64,000 nt of DNA from Scilla litardierei (GCA_030789695.1 CM061141.1:276465871-276529870); one strand, 5' to 3'. Counted from the stretch's first letter, positions 10,368 to 20,780 are shown. Notes: generated by a model not told the origin, from the letters alone. Translations and numbers: made by a program.

Positions 10368-11175
10368 TTATGCGTATCGTTTAAAGATACATTTCCTTCC
10401 CCATGGCCCAAGTTTGCCATACTTATGGGAGGAAATATGTGCGTAGAATGCACAACCCCAAGGTTTCAAAATGTTTAAGTTAGGAGACCTTTGGTTCCAC
10501 AACTCATAAGGAGTGGAGCTAACTGATTTCGAGGGTACGCGTTTCAAAATGAAATCGGCCGTCAATAATGCATCACCTCAAAAGGTGATTGGCAAGTTAG
10601 CTTGCTCCATCATTGAACGGACCATTTTTCATTTAAAGTCCTATACCTCCTTTCTGCAACACCAATTTGTTGAGGAGTATAAGGCATAGTTACCTGATGT
10701 ACTATGCCTGTTTCATCACAAAGTTCCTTTAAACTTGTTGATTGATATTCACCGTCCCTATCGGTTCGCATGACCTTAATCTTGCGATCTAATTGATTCT
10801 CCACTAAACTCATATAGTTTTTAAAGCAGGTTTAGTGCTTTCACTTTTGTGAGATATCAAATAGATATGACCGAATCGGGTGAAATCATCAATAAAAGTG
10901 ATGACATAGGACTTCCCGCGTCTTGTCTTGACATTCATCGGACCATATATGTCCGAATGGATAAGCTGTAATGGAACCTCGGCCCTTGTGCCGGTTCCAA
11001 ACGGCTTGCGACAAGATTTCCTCACAAGGTAATGTTCGCAGGTCGACATTTCAACCTTTGAAATATTGGATAGAAGGCCACGTTTGGCAAGTCTATCCAT
11101 ACGCATTGGTCCAATATGACCAAGCCTTGCGTGCCAACAAATTATATTAGACTCATTAGTCAAAAAATTTGTCAC
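10368..11175 (-). pseudogene. pol: Copia-2 GAG-pre-integrase and integrase
   Basis: The HARLGH signature and a CX..C zinc region begin the domain (about 11130-11020); the canonical CxxC is damaged (CEHYLVRKSC). The catalytic triad is visible as HSDIYGP (about 10960), RTDRDGEY (about 10760) and PYTPQQIGVAERR (about 10690). At least two frame changes separate the 11175-10810, 10813-10610 and 10565-10368 segments. Integrase inserts the cDNA into the genome. The Copia order (integrase before RT) is clear. Confidence 0.83.
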
Positions 11176-11262
11176 AAGGAAATTTTCATTACATGAGGAA
11201 ATACAGTGTACTTATTACAATAAATCCTTTGAAATACAAACCCAGTACCAATAAAGGAATTA

Positions 11263-11595
11263 TTAAAAAAATAGGTCCATATTACAATCATGAAGGAACC
11301 AACTATCACCAAGACCCATTAAATTGACCACAGTATTAATATTCCTTTGAATATATGGAATGAAGAGAACATCATAAAGTAGGAGAGTGTGGCCGTTGTC
11401 CAAGTCTAGCTTGCAATTCCCAACGCCTTTCTCTACAACATGTGAGTTGTTTCCTACATCGATCCACTTCATTCCATGGTGTATCCGGTGATACTCCACG
11501 AAGGACCGTCTGTCCTTTGCTATGTGATCGGTGGCACCTGAATCAATTATCCCATAATGGATTAGATTCCACAAGAAATATTGAACTAGAAACAC
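11263..11595 (-). pseudogene. pol: Copia-2 protease, shifted out of the gag frame
   Basis: The aspartic protease motif IIDSGATDHIAKDRR and the downstream LLLYDVLFIPY are intact. The frame is displaced by one base from gag. The last gag codons before the stop (VESNPLWDN) and the protease start (GIIDSG) align with the family if one extra G near 11555 is removed. One single-base insertion thus uncouples gag from pol. Plant Copia elements normally make one gag-pol polyprotein. Confidence 0.82.
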
Positions 11596-12469
11596 ATATG
11601 TAACTAGTATTACAAGTTACCTCGTCACTTCCACTCGTACACGAACGAGCATAGTGACCGAGTTTGTTGCACTTGAAGCACTTGATCCTTTTCAAGTCTT
11701 TCTTCTTGTGCCATTTCTTGTGCCCACCCTTATGTTTGGGTTCCTTGGTAGACTCAGGTTGCTTATTACGTTCATTAGAAGACTTCGAACGATCTTTACG
11801 TTTCTTTCCCCCGTGTGAGGAACTAGCAACCATGTGCACTTCTGCACTTGGCTTGGCAGCCGCAAGCCGCTCTTCCTCTAATTCGAGGTGCTTGGAAACG
11901 TCGTTGAAGGTCTTGATGCTCTCATTGTGAGTGAGATGCATCTTCATTTGATCCCACCCATTTGGTAGGGAACGTATGACTGCTTGGATTTGTTGCTCAT
12001 CAGTGAGCACATGACCTGCGTCCTTTAACTCCGAGATAAGGTTCGCCATATGTCGCAGATGTTTCCCCATGGAATGATCTGGACGTTTCTTATATGTATC
12101 GAACCTTATAGTTAAGGCGCGAAGTTTGGACACCGATGTGCCACCGAACTTCTCCTCTAGCTTGGACCATATGTCCATGGCTAGGTCATATTCTCGGAAG
12201 ATGCGCATTATGTCATCAGCCACACTGCTTAATAACGTAATGCGCGCTATCTTATTCTTCCGAGACCAAGCATCAAAAGCTTCCTTGTCTCGTCTATGTT
12301 GGGCCGTAGTGCCCAACTTGGGTTCAATCATTACGTTCTTTAGAGTTTCGAGTACTTCTTGCTCCTCTAAAACGTATTGTATCTTAATGGACCAAAGTTT
12401 GTAATTATCGCCGTTGAGTTTTTCACCTTTGTTTAACTCAGCGACGATATCTTTTGAAGCGGAAGACAT
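11543..12469 (-). CDS. gag: Copia-2 gag, intact
   Basis: The start chosen is ATG at 12469 (MSSASKDIVAELNKGEKLNG), the usual position for this family, rather than an ATG 48 bases upstream. The 308-residue product has the UBN2 gag domain (residues about 15-220, with LWSIKIQYVLEEQ and FDTYKKRPDHSMGKHLRHM) and a basic linker. A CCHC zinc knuckle CFKCNKLGHYARSC lies near residue 275. No stop or frameshift interrupts it. It ends with a short out-of-frame tail caused by the gag-pol frameshift, so Gag would be made alone. Gag assembles the particle and binds RNA. An intact gag in an otherwise dead element suggests use in trans or very recent origin from an intact source. Confidence 0.9.
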   Translation of the reverse strand: MSSASKDIVAELNKGEKLNGDNYKLWSIKIQYVLEEQEVLETLKNVMIEPKLGTTAQHRRDKEAFDAWSRKNKIARITLLSSVADDIMRIFREYDLAMDIWSKLEEKFGGTSVSKLRALTIRFDTYKKRPDHSMGKHLRHMANLISELKDAGHVLTDEQQIQAVIRSLPNGWDQMKMHLTHNESIKTFNDVSKHLELEEERLAAAKPSAEVHMVASSSHGGKKRKDRSKSSNERNKQPESTKEPKHKGGHKKWHKKKDLKRIKCFKCNKLGHYARSCTSGSDEVTCNTSYICVSSSIFLVESNPLWDN

Positions 12470-12624
12470 TTTACTTTTAAAATGCTGCAAAAAACACAAA
12501 ACCGAAGGTTCGATCAAAACATTGCATAAAAAATTCTTAAAATATAACTCCCACTTGAAATGATAATAGAGTATCCCATTTGGATAGTTCTAAAAATTCA
12601 AATCCCACTTGGAATTATATTATA

Positions 12625-12930
12625 TTTGATAAGTTACTTTCAAAAAATATTGAAGATGTTGTTCTATAATCGAAAAGGTCTCTATGATTCCAATCACCAT
12701 CTAGAACAACTTTCAATATTCCCCCATCACTTATCAAACAATAGTACTCTTATAGTACTAGCAGCGGAAAACGAGTATTTGATAAGTTACTTTCGAAAAA
12801 TATTGAAGATGTTACTCTAGAATCGGAAAGGTCACTACGTTTCCAATCACCATCTAGAGTAACTTTCAATATTTCTCCGTCACTTTATCAAATGTTAGTA
12901 CTCTTATAGTACTTTGCAGCTGAAAAGCGT
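12625..12930. repeat. 153-bp tandem duplication in Copia-2 leader
   Basis: Copies start TTTGATAAGTTACTTTC at 12625 and 12778. Each contains an inverted pair (ATATTGAAGATGTT and AACtTTCAATATT), so each copy could fold into a hairpin. The copies differ at many sites. Confidence 0.8.
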
Positions 12931-12966
12931 TTTTGAAAACGTATTTTTCAAAACGAATTTAAAATA

Positions 12967-13163
12967 CATTGGCTAATCTCCGTAGAGTAGAGCACAATGA
13001 CATGGCTAATCTCGCATGAAGTAGAGCACTAAGGCTAATCTTCAAGGAGTAGAGCACAATTTCATAAGTACATTGGCTAATCTCCGTAGAGTAGAGCACA
13101 ATGACTTGGCTAATCTCGCATGAAGTAGAGCACTAAGGCTAATCTTCAAGGAGTAGAGCACAA
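12967..13163. repeat. 30-38 bp tandem units in Copia-2 leader
   Basis: Six units of GGCTAATCTnnnnnnGTAGAGCAC are organised as two copies of a 104-bp three-unit block (starting at 12967 and 13071). Confidence 0.85.
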
Positions 13164-13377
13164 AGAAAAAACTTCATTAAAACGTTAGTCCCGTATGAAC
13201 TAGACGACACTGTGGTTAGCCCCGTATGGGCTAATCGACACATTCGAGTTTGACCAAGGCCTTTTGTTACCCCGTATGGGTCAGTTGGCAAGTTTGCAGT
13301 CGTCCTAGACCTTCTGCCAGATTGGTCGACCAAAAACCCAAAATTGGTCGACCAATTTTTTCGGACTGCAACTTCTT

Positions 13378-13950
13378 CCCGGCCAGGGCCTCTGCCCTGG
13401 CCGGGGCTTGGCCAAGGGCCGGCCAGGGGCCCTGGCCCCCCTCGGACAGGGCCGACCAGGCCCTGGCCTCTGCCAGGGCTGGCCGGCCAGGCCACTGGCC
13501 GGGGCCAGGGCTCCTGCCCTGGCCTCGGCCAGGCCCTGGCCTGAGGCCAGGGCGCTGCCCTGGCCTCTGCCAGGGCGGCCAGGCCCCTGGCCTGAGGCCA
13601 GGGTGCTGCCCTGGCCTCTGCCAGGGCGTCCTGGCCTCTGCCAGGGCGTCCTGGCCGCTGGCCGGGGCCAGGGCTCCTGCCCTGGCCTCTGCCAGGGCCG
13701 GCAGGCCGGCAGGCCGGCCCTGGCCACTGCCAGGGCCGGCCTGGCCCTGGCAGTGGCCAGGGCGCCGGCCCTGGCCTCTGCCAGGGCCGGCCTGGCCGGC
13801 AGGCCTTGGCCAAGGCCGGCCACTGCCGGCCTGGCCTTGGCCGGCCACTACCGGCCTGGCCATGGCCGGCCATGGCTTGGCCATGGCCGGCCATGGCCAA
13901 GGCCATTCGGCGTTGGCCGGCCATGGCCCCTTTGGCCATGGCCGGCCACC
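13378..13950. repeat. GGCC-rich palindromic low-complexity array
   Basis: About 570 bp consist almost only of GGCCAGGG, CCTGGCC, GGCCGGCC and GGCCATGGCC words. Because the words are palindromic and six-base-like, all frames on both strands stay open for up to 290 codons, rich in Gly, Pro, Ala, Arg and Trp. None of these is a known protein and I treat them as artefacts. The array lies in the leader RNA of a Copia element and would fold extremely stably. Confidence 0.9.
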
Positions 13951-14234
13951 CCCTTTGAATGGGGTTGCCGCACTTATTCCTCCCCCTTGATGGGGTGGTC
14001 ACCGGTGGTTATTGGCCGTAGCCAACCCCCTCCACTCGGGGAGGGGGGATGCATGGCATTCATAGCCCATTTGGCCATGGTGCACATGCACCAAATTTCC
14101 TCTTACCCGATGGAAATAACTTCCATCATCTTCCTCGATGAAGCACCCGTTCGTCGATGAAGCACCCGTTCGTCGAGAAATTAGTTATTTCCTAATGGCC
14201 GTGTGCCAAAAATGAATAACGTACTACGTGAACG

Positions 14235-14395
14235 GTCGGTTCTTCCCGTCACGGAGAGTTCCTACCATATCCGTAATGATAGGAGACCCTAACGTGAAAA
14301 GAACAACCGCTGCGTTCTCTCCGTCACGAAGCGTTCCTACCATATCCGTAATGGTAGGAGACCCATTCGTGAAAAAGACAACGACTCGTTCGTAG
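14235..14395. repeat. 75-bp direct duplication next to Copia-2 primer site
   Basis: Copies begin CCGTCACGGAGAGTTCC (14246) and CCGTCACGAAGCGTTCC (14321). Each holds a hairpin with arms TCCTACCAT and ATGGTAGGA (the second copy is perfect). It lies within 250 bases of the primer site, where packaging or dimerisation signals are expected; that role is inference. Confidence 0.7.
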
Positions 14396-14435
14396 TTTCG
14401 ACGGGGCGGTGGTTTGACCGGGGCGAACCCATATG

Positions 14436-14448
14436 GCTCTGATACCAA
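14436..14448 (-). other. Primer-binding site of Copia-2
   Basis: Minus-strand TTGGTATCAGAGC abuts the 5' LTR and matches initiator-Met tRNA without mismatch. Confidence 0.9.
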
Positions 14449-15053
14449 TGTAGGATCCTGTCCAAAACAGAGTTAGGATCGATAATTAAAGTTGAGACTT
14501 ACGCTTGCGTATGCGGAACGGTAGTCTCGGAACTTTGCCTTCGGATTCGCCACGACGGATCGAGTCTTCTCACGAACGGAGTAAGGCTACTAATCCACAA
14601 TCTAAATCTCTATTTTAGATTAAGAACTTGGAAAGAGGAAGAGAAAGGATTTCTGCAGAGCTTCGCTAGGATGAAGATGCATGCATGAATTTCATGCAAA
14701 TGGTGTTAGAAATGGCTTACCCTTGGGTCTTATTTATAGCCCCCAAGGTAGTTATTTTAGGGTAAGTTGTTCCTTTGGAACAACTTAATTAAGGTGTACC
14801 ATGATACATGGCACATTATAAGCTTAAGTTGTACCATATGCATGGTACAACATAAGCTTAAGATATTCCCCCTTTATAAGCCATATGTCGCATGCACTTA
14901 TGCATATATAATGCGACTTTCCCACTCATCCAGAGATCCTCTCCGCAAGGGAACAGATTCCCTTTGTACACGACTTCGTGTACACGACGTTCGAGGTCCG
15001 TATTCCCTCGTACATCCCCCACAAGGGTGTACAAACGTCTTCCATATCCAACA
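14449..15053 (-). repeat. 5' LTR of Copia-2
   Basis: It has the same length and ends as the 7175-7779 copy, differing by two transitions (CTCCGC versus CTCCAC, and TACACG versus TACGCG). The TATA box is at 14731-14738 and the palindromes are at 14764-14786 and 14828-14851, all on the minus-strand promoter side. Confidence 0.95.
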
Positions 15054-15058
15054 AGAAA

Positions 15059-16452
15059 GTCGTATCACAGAGGCGCTCTGGACCAACTTCGACGAGGGAC
15101 GCCTGATCCCTCGGCAGTAGGCTGTTCTCCACCCGGTGAGCCGCGACACCGGCTTTGTCAAACATGAACTCTATGTTCCCCACTGGGTAGCTCGCCTTGA
15201 AGAGCTCCTCCTTGTGGATGGCATGGACCTCGGCCTTTGTCGCCTTGAAGCGGGCAAGCATCGGCTCGCAGCTCAAATGTCCAGGTGCCCCCTAGACCCA
15301 CAGAGGACATCCGTATGGTCAACGCTCTATTGGAACCCGACCGGCCCGTACCACAGGTAGACCTTCAGTAACTGAGCTCTGGGGCATCATCTCTCTCTCT
15401 CCGGTACCCCAGTCGATAGAGACGCCCGGCGGCGCCTTATTGATAGTAGGGGCAGGGACGCTATCCGTAGGCGTCTCCCTCATTGCATGAGCCTCCCTTG
15501 CACTCTTGGCATGCTTTTCCTCGCCCCCAATGGGCACCCCAGGGCCCCTCTTCTGCACCGACCTGCCCCCGAAGCCCTTTTATGACAGCATTTTTCCCTT
15601 CCTCGGGGCAGAAGGCTCCTTGGCCGCCGGCTCAGAGGTCGCCGACACCCTAGCCCTCCTCATCAGCTCTTCCCGTGTAAGGATCATTGCTGCACCTGCA
15701 AAGAGAACAGAGATCAGGGTAAGCGTAAATGGAGAAGGACACCAAGACCGCTATAACTTTGGGCCAGAAATTTTGGGTGAACTGATCGCCCTGTATCAAG
15801 CTTGCATGCTTCCTGATCGCCTCATGGATCTCCTCCCGAGCCTTGGCGATCTCCAGGTCTTGCCCGACCAGGGATGTCCCCTTGTTCACTGAGGGATTCA
15901 GCGTCCTCCAGTTCGACCTCAACACCGAGTCTGCCAGCATCTGGACGAAGACAAACTTATTCGTCCATCCCCTCCCTTCGCTCGGTAACTCGAGGACGAG
16001 CGGCCAAGCCCACCTCGTGAAAACACTGTCATACACCCCCATCTTCCTCACCCCGAAGTAGTGCTAGAAGATCGACATGCTCAAACTTATCTCACTGATG
16101 GCATAGATGGCGATGAAGCCAACCATTGAGCTGATGGAGTCTGGCGTTAATTGGGAGAGAGCTAGCTCAAGGAAATTCAGCAAGTGTAGGAGGTGGGGGT
16201 TGAGGGGGAACCACAGGCTAAGCTCAAGGTTCCTGTAGTAGACTCCAACCTCTTTGTCCCTCGGTGAACAAACCCTCTCATGTGGTTCAGGCAGGCGGAC
16301 TGTGCAAGGTGACCGAATATAGCAGGAGAGGATCTCAGAGAGATTGATGGTGTTTTCTCTACACTGGATAGCCATGATCCCCGATGGAACCATGCCACTG
16401 ACTCTTCCAGAATCGACCCCTTGCTCTCCCCCCCAGAATCTCCAGAACTCAC
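15059..16452 (-). pseudogene. Tat antisense accessory ORF, N-terminal and central part (Transposase_28-like)
   Basis: The minus strand opens near an ATG at 16452 (MSSGDSGGESKGSI), shifts frame near 16390 and continues with VGVYYRNLELSLWFPLNPHL and LELALSQLTPDSISSMVGF, then GVRKMGVYDSVFTRWAWPL. This is the conserved core of the plant 'putative gypsy type transposon' family (PF04195). A probable 62-bp intron lies at 15696-15757 (acceptor CTCTTTGCAG, weak donor GTTATA), after which the frame resumes GAAMILTREELMRRARV. The central part is Ser/Pro-rich. A stop replaces one residue after SMSIF, and others follow KGKMLS and PYGCPLWV. Function in the family is unknown. Confidence 0.72.
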
Positions 16453-16646
16453 CTCAGAAGTCGGACTGACAGATGAAGAAGCGAAAGCAATTGACAGGGT
16501 GAGAAATTACCTAGAAAGGGAGAAGATCACCAGAGCTCTGATGATGAGATGATCGACAGAGAGAGCTCTCGAGAGCGAAGAAGGAAAGAATGGGAGTCGT
16601 TTCGAATTCGAGTGCCAAAGTTTTCAACCGTTCCCCCTTCTCCTTG

Positions 16647-16653
16647 TTTTATA
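16647..16653 (-). promoter_or_regulatory. TATA box of the Tat antisense ORF
   Basis: Minus-strand TATAAAA lies about 200 bases upstream of the antisense ATG (16452) and outside the LTR. The interval 16453-16927 holds no other coding sequence, so it most likely is the promoter and 5' leader of the antisense gene. Confidence 0.5.
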
Positions 16654-16927
16654 ACAGGCATTGGTCGATCTCGACCGTCGAAGGTGCGCAATGTGGCGAG
16701 ATCAGTAGCAGAGGCGTCGCCTTAGTTTACCCCAGTACCGTACGTAGCATGTGTCAAGTCTCGAACGGTGCAAACGCTTCGATCTCCCCTGCTACCAAAT
16801 CGTCATGATGCCTGAGGGAATTCAGCAGTCGACTGAATTTAATGCTTCAGCTGTCATCCATTGGAGTGAAGTGCGTCATCCGAGACGATCCGAGCTTCCC
16901 TTGTCGAACTCGAATGATGGGGGCAAT

Positions 16928-17854
16928 TGTTACGACCTCGAGATCGGCCCGTACGATCTAGGCCCACTTGTACAAGGCCTAAGTCTTGGCCCGCCGAATC
17001 ATGAAGTTTAGTTTGCCAAAGCTCGCCGAGGTCCAGAGAAGCTCACCCCAGAGTGGTTATGTCCTGAGCAGCTCGCCCAGATGCTACCCACCTACCAGCT
17101 CGCCTTAAGAGGAAGACGACACACCACTAGCAGTTCCACTACAGACAGGCCTGACAAAAAGTGCACCTGGCCGATTCCCCGCCTGACCACCCGACGAAAG
17201 CACATCTAGCCGTTTTGCTGTCCAACAGCCTGAAAAAAACGCCACCTGACATTTACGGATCTGACCGACTGTCAAAAGCACGCCTGACACGCTCGGCCCT
17301 GATGCCAACAGTCGGCTCCCTTACATCTTGACACTGCCAGCTCAGCGAGGGAAACCGACTCTAGTAGCCTATAAATACCCCCTTATCTCCCAGCGAGAAC
17401 GGGGTTGGTTAATTGAACGGGTAACAAACTCCTGACACACCCAATATCCTCTACATTCATATCTTCACCATAGTCTACCATGCAATCACCGATCTACCTC
17501 GTAGATAACTCTTCGTGTCCAACATCATTTCCTCGGTCATTTACTGACTTAAGCATCAGAGGGGCTGCGGGCTGTAAGCCAGCCCGGCCTTTCTGACAGG
17601 GTGCTCATCTTGTAGGTAGTTCGCCCTTGCGTCCACCAGATGAGCGGCCTGCGCCCTACTTCACCAACGACCGAGCTTCCTTCAATCCAACCGCAGGCAT
17701 CCAGCTCCTCTTAACGGGTGACCTCGAGATCTGCATCCCCCAATCGTCTCCCGATTGAAGTCAGCCTCGCCATTACCCCCATAAATTGTAACCATCATGC
17801 CCTTGGTTCTCCACTCAATATAAATTCAATGTTACCAGATCCTACCACGCAACA
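16928..17854 (+). repeat. 3' LTR of the Tat element (927 bp)
   Basis: A polypurine tract (AATGATGGGGGCAA) directly precedes TGTTACGACC at 16928. A TATA box (TATAAATA) lies at 17370-17377. The region ACTGACTTAAGCATCAGAGG (about 17542) resembles the conserved R/U5 of Tat LTRs. The end GCAACA at 17854 is placed where the chromovirus RNase H frame resumes. The expected duplication is ATATT (17855-17859). Between 17150 and 17300 the word CCTGAC recurs about five times upstream of the TATA box. Confidence 0.72.
17370..17377 (+). promoter_or_regulatory. TATA box of Tat LTR
   Basis: TATAAATA followed by a C-rich stretch and about 30 bases later a plausible start region. It is on the element's sense strand. 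Confidence 0.6.
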
Positions 17855-19620
17855 ATATTGAAGGTCAAAATCATAATCATCCATCAACTTTATCCATCGG
17901 TGTTGTCTCATGTTAAGCTCCGTCTGTGTGAAGACATACATTTTAACTCGTATGAAATGTAGATATCTTCACATGCTCTCCCAATAAGAAATGTCTCCAC
18001 ATCTTCAATGCAAAAATAACCACAGCCAACTCCAAATCATTGGTAGGATAATTCTGCTCATGATTCGTTAACTGTCTGGATGCATAAGCTACAACTCTGC
18101 CATGTTGGTGTAATACACATCCAAGTCCTTTACCAAATGCATCACAGAATACTTCAAATCCTTCCGACCGATCAGGAATAACCAAAATTGGGGCGGATGT
18201 CAATCTCTTCTTTAGCTCCTGGAAAGCATCATCACATGCCTTGGACCAGACGAACACCACATCCTTTCTCGTTAATCGCATCATAGGCTCTGCGATCTTC
18301 GAGAAATCCTTAATAAACCTTCAATAATAACCAGCCATCCCCAAGATGCTACGAATCTATGTCACGATCCGTGGAATTGGCCAGTTCTGAACAGCTACTA
18401 CTTTTCCAAGATCGACAGAGATTCCTTCTCCAGATACCACGTGGCCTAAATATGCCACCTTGTTCAGATTGAATTGACACTTGCTGAGTTTGGCAAACAG
18501 TTAGCGTTGTCTCAGAGTTTCTAGGACCTTCCTCAAATGTTCGGTATGCTCTTGGGTGTCCTTCGAATATATCAGGATATCATCAAGATAGACAACTACG
18601 AACATATCAAAATACTTATATAGTACTAGGTTCATAAGGCTTATGAATTCTACCGGAGCGTTGGTCACGCCAAATGGCATTACCAAGAACTCATAGTGCC
18701 CATACTTGGTCCTGAATGCAGTCTTATGAATGTCATCCTTTTTCACTCTCAACTGATAAAATCCAGTCCTCAAATCCAACTTCGAATAAATGCTCGATCC
18801 TCTAAGTTGGTCAAAGATTTCATCGATACAGAGAAGAGGATATTTATTCTTCATTGTCACCTTGTTCAATTCCCTGTAATCAACACACATGCATCGAGTT
18901 CCATCCTTCTTTGATACCAACAATATTGGAGCACCCCAAGGACATACGCTAGGTCGTATCAATCCCTTTTTCAGTAATTCATTCAACTGAGTACAGACTT
19001 CTTCTATCTCTGGTGGCGCCATACGGTACTATTTCTTGGATATCGGCTGGGCGCCTGGTACCAATCAATGGAAAATTCAACGATATGTTCCGAAGGTAAT
19101 TCTATAAGATCGTCCGAAAACACATCCATGAATTCCCATATTATCTCTGGTATCCCTGGTTCATCAACCTCCATGTCACTCACCACAGCTTCTGTTGGTC
19201 GGGCTCTAAATCATATTGGTCCATCAGATCTACCTCCCCTGATGAGCTCAAATTTTGGATAATCAGGCATCTCGAACGCTACCCTCCTTTGATGACAGTC
19301 AGTGGTAGCATGAAATATCGCTAACCAATCCATTCCAAAGGCAACATCAAATCTTGGCATTTCGATTACCAGAAAATCTGCAAATAACTCTCGTCCACAA
19401 ATAACTACAGGACACTGAGGTTATTCACTGGTCGTCTTCAACATGCCACCACTAATATTAACATTCCAATGGGTAGTCAAGGGTTCAACAAGAATGTTAT
19501 GTGTGCTAACAAATCGAGTGGCTAGGAAACAGTGAGAGACTTCTGAATCGAATAATGTAAGGGCAGGTCTATTAGCGACTAGTACAATACCTAGTGTCAA
19601 GGATACTATGTCTAAGTAAA
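17855..19620 (-). pseudogene. pol: Chromovirus pol: protease, RT and partial RNase H
   Basis: The protease remnant shows LTLFDSEVSHCFLA (the catalytic Asp-Ser-Gly is changed to DSE) and FGMDWL. RT (19022-18501) has [23 protein letters not shown] and the catalytic [10 protein letters not shown]. RNase H (18284-17943) has [12 protein letters not shown] (the usual DAS is DAF) and [16 protein letters not shown], then RQHRWIKLMDDYDFDLQY, where the Tat insertion cuts the frame. Several frame changes separate the pieces. It cannot be functional. Confidence 0.88.
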
Positions 19621-19859
19621 CACATAACTAAATATGAAAGTAATCACTGAAAGCAAGAAATTCTTACCAGTAATCACTACATCAGTAGCCTCGGCCTCCA
19701 CTATCGTCATAGTGAATGCCTGGCGCTTCAAAGGTGGTGCATGTGTTCTGGCCTGCTGAAAAACATTCTTCTGGGGAGGAAGCGGTGGTCTACATGGTGT
19801 TTTTCCTGCTCGGTTAGGAGCAGGAGCAGGAGCAGGAGCAGAAGCAGGAGCTAGAGCTA

Positions 19860-20780
19860 GAGCTGGTGGCGCTGATACTTTCTGCTGACAATCTTTGGCA
19901 CTGTGCTCCTTGGATCCACAAACCAAGCAAGGCCCAAACGCCATCGACACTCCCTCTTATGATAACCACTCTTACCACAATAATGACATACTGGACATGG
20001 CTGTTGTTGCTGTGGAGTCGGCCTCTTGAACTGAACCTGCTGCACTGGCTGGTGTACATGTCTAGCTGGAGGCAGAGGTCATCGACTCGTCCCTTCGATG
20101 GTAGCTGTAGGTGGTGGTTGCCTCAAAGGGACAGACACGAGACGCTCCCGATCATCTTCCCTTTGTATGTACTCGTACTCCCGAGCTGTCGCAAGTACCT
20201 CTACATGGGTCTTCAGGCCTAGCCCAACCATCCTCTCCCGAAGCTTTATGTTCAAACCTTGCTGGAACAGTCGAGCTCGAGCTGCGGGAGTGGACACCAT
20301 CTCTTTCGTGAATCTACTGAGCATAGAGAACTCAACATCATACTCATCAACAGTCCTGGTGCTCTGCTTCAGATTGGTGAATCTCGCCTTCAACTCCATC
20401 TGAGCCTCATGAGAAAAGAACTGGGCATTGAATTGCTCCTTGAATGTATTACAAGTGATAGGCTTTAGCAATAGATCTTCTGTGACGTCCCACCAGATCC
20501 TGGCTCCCTCCTTCAGCTGTAACTTTTCAATCTTCACACAGTATTCTGTGGGAATCTCTACTGCAGTTGGGTTGTCTACTGTTCTATGCAACCACTCCTC
20601 TAACTGTAAGGGATCCTCTCGACCAGTTAATGGAGCCGGACGCAGCGCCTGAAACTGTTGTACCCCTCCAGAAGTCTTAGGATCCTTACAAATAGCCTGA
20701 ATAAGCTCTCATAAGGCCTGATCTGAGATCTGATGGACTGTAGGGTTGCTCGAACTAAAGCCAGAATCGTTCTGAGCCAT
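19860..20780 (-). pseudogene. gag: Chromovirus gag
   Basis: The ATG at 20780 (MAQNDSGFSSSNPTVHQISD) begins the frame, with an early stop after QAL. The retrotransposon gag domain follows, with LQLEEWLHRTV, ARIWWDVTEDLL, FKEQFNAQFFSHEAQMELKA and STRTVDEYDVEFSMLSRF. After a proline/glutamine-rich linker come two zinc-knuckle sequences, CHYCGKSGYHKREC and CLVCGSKEHSAKDC, in different frames. A frameshift near 19900 and the stops make it a pseudogene. Confidence 0.88.

Larger units (their letters stand above)
12470..14434 (-). other. Copia-2 2-kb untranslated leader with four repeat blocks
   Basis: Between primer site and gag there is no coding sequence of the family. Four distinct repeat blocks fill it: a 75-bp duplication (14235-14395), the GGCC-rich array (13378-13950), a 30-38 bp tandem block (12967-13163) and a 153-bp duplication (12625-12930). 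A perfect 14-bp palindrome ATTGGTCGACCAAT also occurs near 13345. The leader is unusually long for a Copia element of this LTR size. Confidence 0.75.
7175..15053 (-). mobile_element. Copia-2: young full-length Ty1/Copia element with dead pol
   Basis: Both LTRs are 605 bp (7175-7779 and 14449-15053) and differ at only two positions by eye. The flanks carry a perfect 5-bp duplication AGAAA (7170-7174 and 15054-15058). In the minus sense the order is 5' LTR, primer site, a 2-kb repeat-rich leader, gag, protease, integrase, reverse transcriptase, a shortened RNase H, a 1-kb 3' untranslated region, polypurine tract AGTGGGAGA (7781-7790) and 3' LTR. Domain order protease-integrase-RT proves Copia. 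Gag is intact but pol has a frameshift at the gag-pol junction, several stops and an RNase H deletion, so the element probably moved with enzymes supplied by a relative. Confidence 0.93.
1..17854 (+). mobile_element. Tat-lineage Ty3/Gypsy element (Retand-like), split by three insertions
   Basis: Pieces of one + strand element can be joined across insertions. They are a protease remnant (2505-2880), tandem repeats (3016-4290), an antisense accessory ORF (4494-4946, 7004-7174, 15054-16460) and a 3' LTR (16928-17854). Perfect duplications CCCTC and AGAAA show that the solo LTR and Copia-2 inserted into it. An antisense extra ORF and tandem repeats between pol and the 3' LTR are known features of Tat/Retand/Ogre elements. 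Reverse transcriptase, RNase H and integrase are absent between protease and tandem array, so this copy is non-autonomous. The 5' part lies left of the window. It inserted into the chromovirus at 17855. Confidence 0.8.

Noticed and set aside
13139..14160. Four overlapping ORFs of 170-290 codons on both strands, rich in Gly/Pro/Ala/Arg/Trp
   Set aside because: They result from the GGCC palindrome array, which contains few possible stop codons in any frame. They lie in an untranslated leader and resemble no protein family.
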